From JBNLBT01 sp050303435 (GTDB taxonomy: Bacteria; Pseudomonadota; Gammaproteobacteria; Xanthomonadales; Marinicellaceae), in the NCBI GenBank assembly GCA_050303435.1, contig JBNLBT010000001.1, positions 111,169 to 175,168 on the forward strand: DNA of 64,000 nucleotides, in the 5' to 3' direction. The position numbers were made by a program, and so were the translations under genes. Below are positions 1 through 8,312 of this stretch, one piece after another. The first letter of the stretch is position 1, and the number at the start of each line of letters is the position of its first letter. Under the pieces are notes generated by a model. That model did not search any database and had not been told where the DNA came from. It worked only from the letters and a program-made list of their open reading frames with translations.

Positions 1-8
1 GGTTGTCA

Positions 9-50
9 CTGTAAAATAGATTAATATATAATAAACAATTCATTTTACAG
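9..50. promoter_or_regulatory. inverted repeat spanning the oxyR promoter region
   Basis: Nine-base arms CTGTAAAAT (9-17) and ATTTTACAG (42-50) are perfect reverse complements separated by 24 bp of almost pure A/T, ending 8 bp before the oxyR start at 59. The position suggests an operator or an AT-rich promoter that can form a cruciform. OxyR proteins often autoregulate, but the repeat is not the classical OxyR ATAG-type element, so the binding protein is unknown. Confidence 0.45.
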
Positions 51-58
51 AACAGCGG

Positions 59-964
59 ATGACCCACTTTCCCACCATAAAGCAGCTGCGATATTTCATT
101 GCACTGGTTGAATTCAATCACTTCGGCAAAGCCGCGGAACACAGCTACGTTTCCCAATCGGCGTTTTCCGTGGCGATCAAAGAACTGGAGAATTCGCTGG
201 GAGGGCAACTGGTCGACCGCACCAACAAGCAGGTCACCATCACCAATCTTGGTCGCGACGTGTATCAACAGGCGCGCGCTGTGATGCTGGAGATGACAAA
301 AATGGTCGACATTGCCCATGGCAGCATGGAACCGCTGACCGGGCATCTGGCTCTGGGCATTATTCCGACCATCGCCCCGTTTGTGCTGCCGACTTTTGTG
401 CCTGCAATCAAGCAGTCATTTGCGAAACTTGAGCTTGAAATTCATGAAGGCATGACGCGTGAAATTTATGAAACCCTGATGAGCGGTGAATTGGATGTGA
501 TTCTGATTGCATTGCCTTTTGAGTTGCGCGGGGTTGAATACAAACAACTGTACCGCGATCATTTCAAATTGATTTCGCATCGTCACAGCGACCTGTTCAT
601 TCAATCTGAATCATTCGACATCGACAAAATGAAGGACGAAAGCATTCTGTTGCTGGAAGATGGCCATTGTTTGCGGGATCACACCTTGAGCGCCTGTCAC
701 ATTAAAAACATCGACAAAGTCAGCAAAGTTTCGGCCAGCAGTTTGTTGACCCTGGTGGAGATGGTGCTGAACGCCACCGGTGTGTCTTTCATGCCGGAGA
801 TGGCGCTCGCCTCGCCTTTGTTGCAGCGGCCTGAATTGCGCATATCTGACATGGGTCCGGACAGCTACCGTGACATCGGGCTGGTGTGGCGCAAGGGCAG
901 CACCCGTGTGCGGGATTTTGAGCTGCTGGCACAACAAATGAAGCCCAAAACGCTGCAAATATAA
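59..964 (+). CDS. oxyR: OxyR, LysR-type peroxide-sensing transcriptional regulator
   Basis: This is a LysR-family regulator of 301 residues with an N-terminal winged helix-turn-helix (about residues 5-65) and a periplasmic-binding-like sensor domain. The sensor carries the OxyR signature GHCLRDH...LSAC, placing the redox cysteines at about C204 and C213. Their nine-residue spacing equals that of E. coli C199/C208, which form a disulfide on H2O2 exposure. Length is normal for OxyR. The family activates catalase, peroxiredoxin and iron-protection genes. The ATG at 59 has only a weak ribosome site (AGCGG close to the start). It is convergent with pgeF, and no oxidative-stress target gene adjoins it in this window. 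Confidence 0.93.
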   Translation: MTHFPTIKQLRYFIALVEFNHFGKAAEHSYVSQSAFSVAIKELENSLGGQLVDRTNKQVTITNLGRDVYQQARAVMLEMTKMVDIAHGSMEPLTGHLALGIIPTIAPFVLPTFVPAIKQSFAKLELEIHEGMTREIYETLMSGELDVILIALPFELRGVEYKQLYRDHFKLISHRHSDLFIQSESFDIDKMKDESILLLEDGHCLRDHTLSACHIKNIDKVSKVSASSLLTLVEMVLNATGVSFMPEMALASPLLQRPELRISDMGPDSYRDIGLVWRKGSTRVRDFELLAQQMKPKTLQI

Positions 965-1111
965 CCCGGCGATCTCTGGCAAGTTTCGCAAATTGAGTCT
1001 TATTGTATTCGAGGCCTCAACGGGCTGCTGCGGTCAAGTGTGATCAGGCCGTGAGAGATTCGATTGATCCTGCCTGTGCTTTGGTCGCACACGTGTCCAC
1101 TGGAGCACAAC

Positions 1112-1825
1112 TCAGTCCACACGCCAGATCAGACTTGCCATGCGCTCCACCGCGCCATCGCGGCGGTGAGAATGGTACGTCTCGGGCTGGCTGTATGTGC
1201 AATCCGGCGACGCCGATATTTCATTGAGGCCAGACTGCTGCAATTGCAGGCGGGCTATGCCTTGCAGGTCGGCAAAGCAGTGTGCAACCGATTGCGCATC
1301 GGTTCTGAAACAGTCACGCAATGCGGCATCGGCCGAGACAAACCGGTCGCGCAGATCGTTGCCCACCTGGTACACCGAAGCGCCAATGCAGGGCCCCAGC
1401 CAGGCGCTGTATTGCGCGCCTTCACCGGGCAATTGCTGCAGGCAATGGCGCAACACGCCGGCCAGCAATCCGCGCCAGCCGCAGTGCACCGCCGCCACAC
1501 AAGCGCCGTCCAGGCGTGTCAACAGCACAGGCAGACAGTCCGCACTCAGCACGCCGCACACGATGCCACTGTGCTGTGTAAACAGCGCATCGGCGCGGGC
1601 GAAATCATGGGCTTCGGGGGGCTGTGTCAACGCCTTCACCGCGTTGCCATGCACCTGCTGCATGAAATGCGGGGTGTGGGGCAGTGCAAATGCACGCACC
1701 ATCTCAGCGATGGGTTGAGGTTTTTCGGCGCGCGGACTCAGGTCGAATGAAGCACCTGATTGGAACTGTCTGGTGGTTTGAAGAACACGTATATTTTGAG
1801 GGACATTCCAATCAGGCTTGAACAT
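1112..1825 (-). CDS. pgeF: PgeF/YfiH-type purine nucleoside phosphorylase (laccase-domain, DUF152)
   Basis: The protein is about 237 residues and belongs to the YfiH/DUF152 family, once called multicopper polyphenol oxidase and now linked to purine nucleoside hydrolysis or phosphorolysis and peptidoglycan precursor editing. Family motifs are present: the metal-site cysteine in GVLSADCLPVLL, HCGWRGL, and the GPCIG segment. The start is uncertain: ATG at 1825 is preferred, with an in-frame GTG at 1846, and neither has a clear Shine-Dalgarno. It lies downstream of rluD on the same strand, as in E. coli (rluD-yfiH), but is separated by 217 bp that hold a CRP-like site and a candidate promoter. 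Confidence 0.88.
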   Translation of the reverse strand: MFKPDWNVPQNIRVLQTTRQFQSGASFDLSPRAEKPQPIAEMVRAFALPHTPHFMQQVHGNAVKALTQPPEAHDFARADALFTQHSGIVCGVLSADCLPVLLTRLDGACVAAVHCGWRGLLAGVLRHCLQQLPGEGAQYSAWLGPCIGASVYQVGNDLRDRFVSADAALRDCFRTDAQSVAHCFADLQGIARLQLQQSGLNEISASPDCTYSQPETYHSHRRDGAVERMASLIWRVD

Positions 1826-1969
1826 GGGCGGTCTCAACGCAATCACAGAAGGGTATCATCGTTGAATAAAACTGGTCAACCAAGTGGTTTGTGGTAGAGG
1901 GAGCAAATCCACAAATACGATGTGTCTTGATTGACCAGTAAACCGTACATGATGCATGTTAGGGTATTC

Positions 1970-1999
1970 ATCGTAGGGAAACTGTGAGCACAATCACAA
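1970..1999 (-). promoter_or_regulatory. candidate pgeF promoter overlapped by a CRP-type site
   Basis: The sequence TGTGA-N6-TCACA occurs at 1983-1998 with perfect consensus half sites for CRP/Vfr/Clp proteins. On the minus strand a possible -35 TTGTGA (1999-1994) and -10 TACGAT (1975-1970) are 18 bp apart, so the CRP-like box sits over the -35 element. If both are real, the factor would be placed to repress or modulate pgeF transcription. Binding is inferred from sequence alone. Confidence 0.45.
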
Positions 2000-2042
2000 A
2001 TTAAAATGGATTTTTGATCCGCTTGAACGGGTCAACGGAAAT

Positions 2043-3044
2043 TTAACAATATTCAACTTCCATCTCGCCGTCATCCGCTTCATCGCCGTCAAGAAACAGC
2101 ATGTCCTCATATAAATCCTGCATGTCCTCGGGCCAGTCGCAGCGAAATTCCAGTGCTTTCCCCGTCACTGGGTGGGTCAGGGCCAACAGTTCGGCATGCA
2201 GCGCCTGTCGGGGAAAGCTGCGCACAATGTGTTTCAGTTCTTCGTCCACACCGGCGTCCACGCGTTGCGGATTGCCGTACAGCGGATCGCCAACCAGGGT
2301 GTGCCCAAGGGCGTGCATGTGCACACGGATCTGGTGTGTTCGGCCGGTTTCCAGCTGCACCTGCAACAGGCTGAAATGGCGGGTGTGCTGGCGGCGGGTG
2401 AAGTGTGTCACGGCATGTTTGCCTTGCGGGTGTACGGCCATGCGCACGCGTTGGGTCGGGTGGCGTCCGATCGGTCGATCGATGCAGCCGGCCGGCGGTG
2501 TAACGCCTTTGACGATGGCCAGGTACTGGCGCTTCACTGCGCGTTGTTTGATCATTTCAATCAGCCGGTTTTGCATCTGCACGGTGCGCGCCACCAGCAT
2601 CAGTCCGGAGGTGTCCTTGTCGAGCCGATGTACGATGCCGGCGCGGTGCAATTGACTTTGCGCATCGTCCAGCGCCAGCAAGCCGTTGAGCAAGGTGCCA
2701 TCCGGCTGTCCGCTGCCCGGGTGCACAGTGAGACCGGCCGGTTTGTTGAGCACGATCAGGTGCTCATCCTGGTGTCGGATATCAAGCGGCATGCTCTGGG
2801 GTTGATCGGCTGTTTTGACTTGCAGTTGGACATCCGCTTCGATCCATTCAAATCCTTTCAAAACGGTTTTGCATTTGGTATCATTGCCGTTGAGTTTAAT
2901 CAAGCCATCCCGGATCCATTGTTGTATGGCCGCACGGGAATACTCGGGAAACTTTGAACACAGATACTGGTCTATCCGTGTGCCGATGGCCTCGCTGTCC
3001 ACGCGCCATTTCTCTTTGATTTGATGCAGGTTTTCTTCGACCAT
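2043..3044 (-). CDS. rluD: RluD, 23S rRNA pseudouridine(1911/1915/1917) synthase
   Basis: The 333-residue protein has an N-terminal S4 RNA-binding domain (about 18-80) and the RluA-family catalytic domain. The active-site motif HRLDKDTSG places the nucleophilic aspartate at about D142. It isomerises uridines of helix 69 in 23S rRNA, which supports ribosome assembly and function. The acidic C-terminal tail (DGDEADDGEMEVE) is an extension. It is divergent from bamD with only 32 bp between the starts, the arrangement seen in E. coli, so the two promoters must overlap each other or the coding ends. Confidence 0.93.
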   Translation of the reverse strand: MVEENLHQIKEKWRVDSEAIGTRIDQYLCSKFPEYSRAAIQQWIRDGLIKLNGNDTKCKTVLKGFEWIEADVQLQVKTADQPQSMPLDIRHQDEHLIVLNKPAGLTVHPGSGQPDGTLLNGLLALDDAQSQLHRAGIVHRLDKDTSGLMLVARTVQMQNRLIEMIKQRAVKRQYLAIVKGVTPPAGCIDRPIGRHPTQRVRMAVHPQGKHAVTHFTRRQHTRHFSLLQVQLETGRTHQIRVHMHALGHTLVGDPLYGNPQRVDAGVDEELKHIVRSFPRQALHAELLALTHPVTGKALEFRCDWPEDMQDLYEDMLFLDGDEADDGEMEVEYC

Positions 3045-3076
3045 CGCCCAATTTTACACGAACTTGAGATTACTGA

Positions 3077-3889
3077 ATGAAGAATAAAGTATTTATGCTG
3101 ACGGTCCTGGCGCTGATGCTCGCCGGGTGTGGCAAGAAGGATGAAATCAAGGAAGTTGAGGTCACCCGTCAAAGCGCATTGGAAATGTACAAGGACGCCA
3201 AGCGCGTGTTGGACGCCGAAGCGTGGTCACTGGCGGTGGATCGCTATAAAAAACTTCGCAGTCACTACCCGTTTGGCCACTACACCGAACAGGGCACCAT
3301 CGAATTGGCTTACGCGCAATACAAAAGCTACAAGATGGAAGAGGCGGTCACCACGGTTGAACGCTTCATCCGCAACTACCCTGCGCATGAAAATCTGGAC
3401 TACGCCTATTATTTAAAGGGTTTGATCTATTTTGAATCCGACCGCGGCCTGATTCAAAAACTGCGCCCCGACCAGATGGCCGACCGCAATCAGGAAAACG
3501 TTAAAAACGCGTTCCTGGCGTTCAAGAATTTCATTGAACGCTATCCCGACAGCCCGTACGCGCCGGACGCACGCCAGCGAATGATCTATCTGAAGAATCA
3601 GTTGGCCTATTTTGAATTGAATGTGGGCAAGTATTATCTGCGACGTGGTGCGCCCGTGGCGGCACTGAATCGTGCCAAATTTGTCATTGAATCTTTCAAC
3701 AACACACCGGCGGTGCCGGACGCTCTGGCGCTGATGATTGCTTCCTATGAAATGATCGACGACGCCGATCTGGCGCAACAAACCCGCACCCTGTTGCAGA
3801 GCAATTACCCTGAACACCCGTATCTGCGCAACGGTAAACTGGATTTGAGCACCAGTCTGATTTCCTGGAAGGATTTCTGGCCGTTCTAA
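3077..3889 (+). CDS. bamD: BamD, outer membrane assembly lipoprotein
   Basis: This is a 270-residue lipoprotein with the lipobox LAGC (Cys at about residue 19) followed by TPR-like helical repeats, typical of BamD/ComL. BamD is an essential part of the BAM complex that inserts beta-barrel proteins into the outer membrane, and it recognises substrate C-terminal signals. The segment HYPFGHYTEQ is the conserved first TPR of the family. The end WKDFWPF is an aromatic tail. Another outer membrane biogenesis gene, dolP, occurs at 52.7 kb. Confidence 0.94.
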   Translation: MKNKVFMLTVLALMLAGCGKKDEIKEVEVTRQSALEMYKDAKRVLDAEAWSLAVDRYKKLRSHYPFGHYTEQGTIELAYAQYKSYKMEEAVTTVERFIRNYPAHENLDYAYYLKGLIYFESDRGLIQKLRPDQMADRNQENVKNAFLAFKNFIERYPDSPYAPDARQRMIYLKNQLAYFELNVGKYYLRRGAPVAALNRAKFVIESFNNTPAVPDALALMIASYEMIDDADLAQQTRTLLQSNYPEHPYLRNGKLDLSTSLISWKDFWPF

Positions 3890-3900
3890 AATAAAGGTGA

Positions 3901-4494
3901 ATGCATCGCATGGATGTTTTGTCGACCACCATTTTGTTCTTTCTGATACTTGACCCGTTGGGGAACGTGCCGATTTTTTTGGCGCACTTGGAGAAATGTG
4001 AAAACCGCTACCGGGTGTTGACCCGTGAATTGATACTGGCCTTGCTGGTGTTGTTGGCGTTTTTGTTTTTTGGTCGACAGATCATGAACGCGCTGCAACT
4101 GGAGCCGGTGTCGATTTCCATTGCCGGTGCCATCATCTTGTTCATCATTGCGCTGCGCATGATCTTCCCGGCCAGCAAGCAATACGGCGATGAAGAACTC
4201 GAAAGCGAACCCCTGCTGGTGCCCCTGGCCATCCCTTTGTTTGCCGGGCCCTCCATCATGGCCACGTTGATTCTTCTGGTCAGCCGTCACCCGGATCAGA
4301 TGCAGGTGCTCACCGTGTCGCTGTTGATCGCCTGGTTTCTGTCATCGCTGGTGTTGTACTCAGCCACCGCGTTGCAGCGGTATCTGGGTAAAAAGGGCAT
4401 GATTGCCATCGAACGGTTGATGGGCATGGTGTTGGTGGCGATCGCGGTGCAAATGATGGTGGACGGTTTGCGCCTGTTCATGCAAACCATTTGA
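3901..4494 (+). CDS. MarC-family (YhgN-like) integral membrane protein
   Basis: The 197-residue protein has about six hydrophobic segments and the MarC/UPF0056 hallmarks: LFFLILDPLGNVP near the N-terminus and PLFAGPSIMATLILL in the second half. MarC was once thought to give antibiotic resistance, but that was withdrawn, and the transported substrate of the family is not known. It starts 12 bp after bamD and probably shares its transcript. The start ATG at 3901 (MHRMDVL) could instead be the ATG at 3910. It ends 4 bp from the convergent HolD-like gene. Confidence 0.85.
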   Translation: MHRMDVLSTTILFFLILDPLGNVPIFLAHLEKCENRYRVLTRELILALLVLLAFLFFGRQIMNALQLEPVSISIAGAIILFIIALRMIFPASKQYGDEELESEPLLVPLAIPLFAGPSIMATLILLVSRHPDQMQVLTVSLLIAWFLSSLVLYSATALQRYLGKKGMIAIERLMGMVLVAIAVQMMVDGLRLFMQTI

Positions 4495-4497
4495 ACA

Positions 4498-4857
4498 TCA
4501 CTTCAGTCTTTTAAGTTTGTTCCACACCGGCCGCTTCAACGAGGCGTCTTTGAGCATGTCTTCGAGCCTGGATAAATAAATCACATTTTCAGTGTCGGCC
4601 ATGTCAACCCCAGCAAATTCCAATGCACAGTTGGGCAGCAGATAGCGCAGATGGCCGGCGTCGCTGCAGTGCACGGCGGCCGGATCGTAGTCTTCGCCGA
4701 TGGCATTCAACAAATTGATTAACAGGGATTGCTCTGCGGCATCCAGCGCGAAGACCTGGCTGTGTGCAGCGGTGTTCTGACGGTGCTCTGCACGGCGGCT
4801 TTTGAGTTGCCAGTGGTGCAATCCCAATGCAGAGAGTGTGTCGGGTTTCAAATGCAT
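4498..4857 (-). CDS. holD: putative DNA polymerase III psi subunit (HolD-like)
   Basis: This 119-residue protein is weakly but suggestively like HolD. The N-terminus has SALGLHHWQLKSR, comparable to the LGI-W-LRR start of psi that binds chi, and the C-terminus has a conserved-looking helix (LKRPVWNKLKRL) comparable to the ARAALWQQI region. HolD bridges the clamp loader to chi and SSB. The start codon overlaps the stop of the upstream lipoprotein gene, so it is the last gene of the mla-type operon. HolD diverges fast and the call rests on short motifs and length only; an alternative is a conserved hypothetical protein. Confidence 0.45.
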   Translation of the reverse strand: MHLKPDTLSALGLHHWQLKSRRAEHRQNTAAHSQVFALDAAEQSLLINLLNAIGEDYDPAAVHCSDAGHLRYLLPNCALEFAGVDMADTENVIYLSRLEDMLKDASLKRPVWNKLKRLK

Positions 4858-5423
4858 CAGGGCATCTGCTGTTGGAATTGCAGCACGGTTTGATGCAGGG
4901 CTTTGGAAATGGCGGCGACAAATTCGGCGTATGTTTGACCCTGGATGGGCTGCGTGTCGCTGAACGTTTGATTGAACATCACCGCGTGATTGGCATCCAG
5001 CAAGGTGAACTGAATGGCCACTTCTGCGCGGTCGGCGTTTTTCTCAAAGCGCAACAACTCAACTTTCAACCGCTGGTGTGCCCGCGCCTCCGGTTGCGCC
5101 AGCACTTCAGGCCACAGGCCGCTTTGTCGGGCCCAGTCTTGCAAATACTGCTGCAACAGTTTTTTTGGTGAGTCCAGCCAGAAGTGCCGGTTCAGCTGTC
5201 TCAGCGCGCCGTCCTGGCCGGTGGCGACAAAGGGCCGGTTGCCCAGAATGCCGGCGGCCTGCGCGCGTTCAATGTAAAGCGGCAAAGATTGGCGGTGTTC
5301 GGCTTTCGGGTAGGCCGTTTCGCCCAGGCGATAATACAGGCGTGTTTTGTCTTCTTTCGCGGCGCAACCAGCCAGCAGCGTGAGCAGCAGAGCGGCGTGC
5401 ATTGTCAAGCGCAGGGTGTTCAT
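4857..5423 (-). CDS. ABC-type transport auxiliary lipoprotein (PqiC/DUF330-like) of an Mla-type system
   Basis: The product is a 188-residue lipoprotein with lipobox LLAGC (Cys about 20) and the fold expected of the ABC-transport auxiliary component family (PF03886), including the N-terminal YYRLG strand and a C-terminal FQQ helix. In such systems this outer-membrane-facing lipoprotein partners with an MCE protein to pass lipids between membranes. It takes the place that the soluble carrier MlaC has in E. coli mlaFEDCB. The start overlaps the end of the mlaD-like gene by 4 bp, which shows tight coupling. Confidence 0.8.
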   Translation of the reverse strand: MNTLRLTMHAALLLTLLAGCAAKEDKTRLYYRLGETAYPKAEHRQSLPLYIERAQAAGILGNRPFVATGQDGALRQLNRHFWLDSPKKLLQQYLQDWARQSGLWPEVLAQPEARAHQRLKVELLRFEKNADRAEVAIQFTLLDANHAVMFNQTFSDTQPIQGQTYAEFVAAISKALHQTVLQFQQQMP

Positions 5424-6364
5424 AATTCGTCGTCCACGACTTTGCCGTTGCGAGAAAAAATCAGACTTGAGGGGTCTTTGCGGATCTCGTTGGTGGCCTC
5501 ATTGAGGTTCATGCTGGCGCTTTCCAGTTCATTGCCGATCACTTCTAGTTTGATGGCCAGATTGTTGACGCTTAGCGCGGCAGATTCCATAATGGATGCC
5601 AGTTTCGAATCCTCGGGATTGATCATTTGTTTGGCTTCGGTGAGCAGTTCCTGGGCGGCCAATATGCCGGCATCGGCCTGTTTCAATGTGCCGCGCAAAT
5701 CATCGCTGAAGCGCGCGGCGTTGTCCAGCAGGCGTTGAATCTGTGCCTGGTTTTCCGGGCCCACCAACTGGCTGGCGGTCTGCACAAAGTCCTGCATGTC
5801 TTCAGTCAGCTGGTTGGCGTTGTCCAGCAGCGCCGGCAGCTGTTGGTCCAGTTGCGCGGTGAGGCGGTCAACCCGTTCATAAATTAAATCTATCAGCGGC
5901 TTGATTTTCTCCTCCGACAGCGCGTTCAAATCTTCGGACACTTTGCCCAATTGCGCCATCAGATCAGACGGCGGCAAACCAAGGATCTCATCGCCCGGTT
6001 TGTGGTAGTCGTCGGCCTGGCCGGCGTTGATGTTGATGGACATGTCAGACAACAGTCCGGAGGATTGAATCTGCGCCTGACTGTCGACCGGAATTTTCCA
6101 GTTGTGCATGATGGAAAAAGTCACTTTGAAACTGAGATTTTGCTTTTCAAATTGCGGTTCAATGCTTTCAATTTGTCCGATGCGATAGCCCTCGTAGTAC
6201 ACCGGTGTGCCGTAGCCCAGGCCGGTGACGTTGGTGTAACGGCTGTAGTAGTTATCGGCATCGGTGTTGCGACCGGTCATTTGAGCCAGCAGGTAAATGG
6301 TCAGGACGGTGACCACAATGGTGAACAGCCCGACCAGAAAATAGTTGTTAACGGCGCGTTTCAT
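5420..6364 (-). CDS. MCE-domain lipid transport protein (MlaD-like)
   Basis: The 314-residue protein has one N-terminal transmembrane helix (about 8-28), an MCE domain (about 38-118, with the segment GLGYGTPVYYEGYRIGQI) and a long C-terminal helical, coiled-coil-prone region to the end. This is the architecture of substrate-binding MCE subunits that form hexameric rings in the periplasm. It is longer than E. coli MlaD (183 aa), and the helical tail may form a tube toward the outer membrane. It overlaps the upstream ATPase gene by 4 bp and the lipoprotein gene by 4 bp. Confidence 0.88.
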   Translation of the reverse strand: MKRAVNNYFLVGLFTIVVTVLTIYLLAQMTGRNTDADNYYSRYTNVTGLGYGTPVYYEGYRIGQIESIEPQFEKQNLSFKVTFSIMHNWKIPVDSQAQIQSSGLLSDMSININAGQADDYHKPGDEILGLPPSDLMAQLGKVSEDLNALSEEKIKPLIDLIYERVDRLTAQLDQQLPALLDNANQLTEDMQDFVQTASQLVGPENQAQIQRLLDNAARFSDDLRGTLKQADAGILAAQELLTEAKQMINPEDSKLASIMESAALSVNNLAIKLEVIGNELESASMNLNEATNEIRKDPSSLIFSRNGKVVDDEL

Positions 6365-7185
6365 GTGATGGTGTAGTTTTCCTGTGTGAGACGGTTCAGG
6401 TATTCCTGGGGGTCGAGCATTTCGTGTCGTGCCCGGCGTTCCAGCAGGTCTTTGACCACATGGCTGTCGGAGCGCCGGATTTCATCGATGCTGCCGGTCA
6501 GGTGGTTCTGTCCTTTATGCAAAATGGTGACGCTGTCAGCGATTTTTATTGCGCTTTCCAGTTCGTGGGTCACGATCAGCATGCTCATGCCCATTTTGTC
6601 GCGCAGATCCATGATCAATTCATCCAGTTCAGCGGCGATCACCGGGTCCAGTCCCGCCGACGGCTCATCGAACACGATCAGCCGGGGGTCCATGACGATG
6701 GCCCGTGCCAGCGCCGCACGTTTGACCATGCCGCCGGACAATTGAGATGGCATCAACTTGTGAAAGCCGCCGAGGTTGACCAGTTCAAGTTTCATGCGCG
6801 AAATGATGCGGATGGTGTTTTCATCCAGATCGGTGAATTCGCGCAGCGGAAGGGCCACGTTGTCGCCCACGGACATGGAGGAAAACAGCGCGCCACTCTG
6901 GAAAGACACGCCGATTTTCTGCAACAGTTCAAGTTTTTCAAGAAACGGCACCGCGTTGATGTCGGTGCCCAGCACCTGGATGGAGCCTGAAGTCGGCACC
7001 AGCAATCCCAGGATGTGCCACAACAAGGTGCTTTTGCCAGAACCGGAACCGCCCATGATGACGCGGATTTCGCCTTCATTGACGGTCATATTGAAACCGT
7101 CCAGAATTTTGCGTCGTCCGTAGTGGGTGACCAGGTTTTCGACTGAAACCACCGGCGTCTGGCTGTTGTCTGGTTTGGCTGGCAA
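6361..7185 (-). CDS. ABC transporter ATPase of the Mla-type lipid transporter (MlaF-like)
   Basis: This 274-residue nucleotide-binding protein has the Walker A GGSGSGKST, signature LSGGM (followed by VKRAALARA) and Walker B LIVFDEP, plus the switch histidine in IVTHE. The signature LSGGMxKR is typical of the MlaF/TTG2A branch. It powers lipid movement with the permease encoded just upstream (22 bp gap). The C-terminal extension of about 30 residues (LDPQEYLNRL...) resembles the MlaF tail that contacts the STAS partner in the E. coli complex. Membrane-associated on the cytoplasmic side. Confidence 0.9.
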   Translation of the reverse strand: MPAKPDNSQTPVVSVENLVTHYGRRKILDGFNMTVNEGEIRVIMGGSGSGKSTLLWHILGLLVPTSGSIQVLGTDINAVPFLEKLELLQKIGVSFQSGALFSSMSVGDNVALPLREFTDLDENTIRIISRMKLELVNLGGFHKLMPSQLSGGMVKRAALARAIVMDPRLIVFDEPSAGLDPVIAAELDELIMDLRDKMGMSMLIVTHELESAIKIADSVTILHKGQNHLTGSIDEIRRSDSHVVKDLLERRARHEMLDPQEYLNRLTQENYTIT

Positions 7186-7207
7186 TGTGTTTCCCTGTCG
7201 CTGGCGA

Positions 7208-8017
7208 TTATTGTTGCGTCAAAAAGTAACTGGCAATCATGTCTGCCAGGACGATGTATGAAATGGCGTAGACCACGGCTTTGGTGGTTGCTTTGCCCAC
7301 CCCTTCTGCACCGCCGGACACGTTGAATCCAGTGGTGGCCCCGACCAGCACGATGATTATGCCAAAGACCACACTTTTAATCAAACCCTGCATCACATCG
7401 CTGACGATCAACACGTCCAGCGATTCTTTCATGTAGGCGGCAATGCTCATGTCCAATGAGCCGACGCTGAAAAACGCGCCGCCCAAGATCGCCATGATGT
7501 CCGCGCAGATGATCAACAGAGGCATGGAAATCACCAGTCCAATCAGCGGCGGGATGACCAGAAAACGCACAGGCACGATGCCCATGACACGCAAAGCATC
7601 GACTTCTTGCGAGATCACCTGAGAGCCGATGCGCGCGGCGATGGCCGCGCCGGAGCGACCGGCCACAATGATGCCGGTGATCAGGGGCGAGAATTCGCGC
7701 GTGACGGACTTGGCGATGGCCACCAGCACCTGGGATTCCGCGCCAAAATCCGACAGGGCGTAGAGCAGCTGAATGGACAGCATCATGCCCACCACCAGGG
7801 ACAGGGCAAGCACGATGGGCAATGCGTCGAAGCCGTTCACCCGCACCTGTTCCGCCACCTGCGCCAGCCGCACGCGCTGCTTGTAACGTCGCCCGACCAC
7901 CAGCCAGTACAGGCTGTCCCACAGCAAGCGCATCGCGAAACCGACCCGTTCTACGCTTTGCACCATGCGTTGACCGAGGTGCTCAATCTGTTGGGCGATC
8001 TTATGGCTCAATTTCAA
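7208..8017 (-). CDS. MlaE-type ABC permease for lipid transport
   Basis: A 269-residue permease with an amphipathic N-terminal helix and about five to six membrane segments, of the MlaE/TTG2B family. Family features include the conserved GRSGAAIAARIGSQVISQEVDALRVMG-like loop region (about residues 121-147), of which SGAAIAARIGSQ is directly visible. It forms the inner-membrane dimer of the lipid transporter. It overlaps the upstream STAS gene by 17 bp and is followed by the ATPase gene, so the set is co-expressed. Confidence 0.9.
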   Translation of the reverse strand: MKLSHKIAQQIEHLGQRMVQSVERVGFAMRLLWDSLYWLVVGRRYKQRVRLAQVAEQVRVNGFDALPIVLALSLVVGMMLSIQLLYALSDFGAESQVLVAIAKSVTREFSPLITGIIVAGRSGAAIAARIGSQVISQEVDALRVMGIVPVRFLVIPPLIGLVISMPLLIICADIMAILGGAFFSVGSLDMSIAAYMKESLDVLIVSDVMQGLIKSVVFGIIIVLVGATTGFNVSGGAEGVGKATTKAVVYAISYIVLADMIASYFLTQQ

Positions 8018-8312
8018 ACACCGTGTCCAGTCGCGCCAGTTCCAGAATCGAACGCACGTGTTCGCTGGGGTCTGACAGGGTGAATCGTTTGTTTTGGCTG
8101 TTGGCGTATTGCAGGCCTTCCACCAGCGCGGCGATGCCGGAAGAATCGATGTAGGTGACTTCTTTAAGGACCACCTTCACGGCCGGGTCGGCTCTCAGGG
8201 CGCCGAGAATGGTTTTGCGCAGTTGCTGGGAGTTGGATAAATCAATTTCGCCGCGCACCTGAATGGAGCAGCCGCTTGCGGTTCGTTCAAATTGGATGAT
8301 GTCTTCAGTCAT
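8001..8312 (-). CDS. STAS-domain protein (MlaB-like)
   Basis: This small 103-residue protein is a single STAS domain with the motif VTYIDSSGIAALVEGLQ, where DSSG is the usual conserved loop around the serine of anti-sigma-antagonist-like proteins. In E. coli the STAS protein MlaB binds the ATPase MlaF and stabilises the complex. Here the gene is first of the transporter block rather than last, and it overlaps both the cyclophilin gene (8 bp) and the permease gene (17 bp). Confidence 0.85.
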   Translation of the reverse strand: MTEDIIQFERTASGCSIQVRGEIDLSNSQQLRKTILGALRADPAVKVVLKEVTYIDSSGIAALVEGLQYANSQNKRFTLSDPSEHVRSILELARLDTVFEIEP

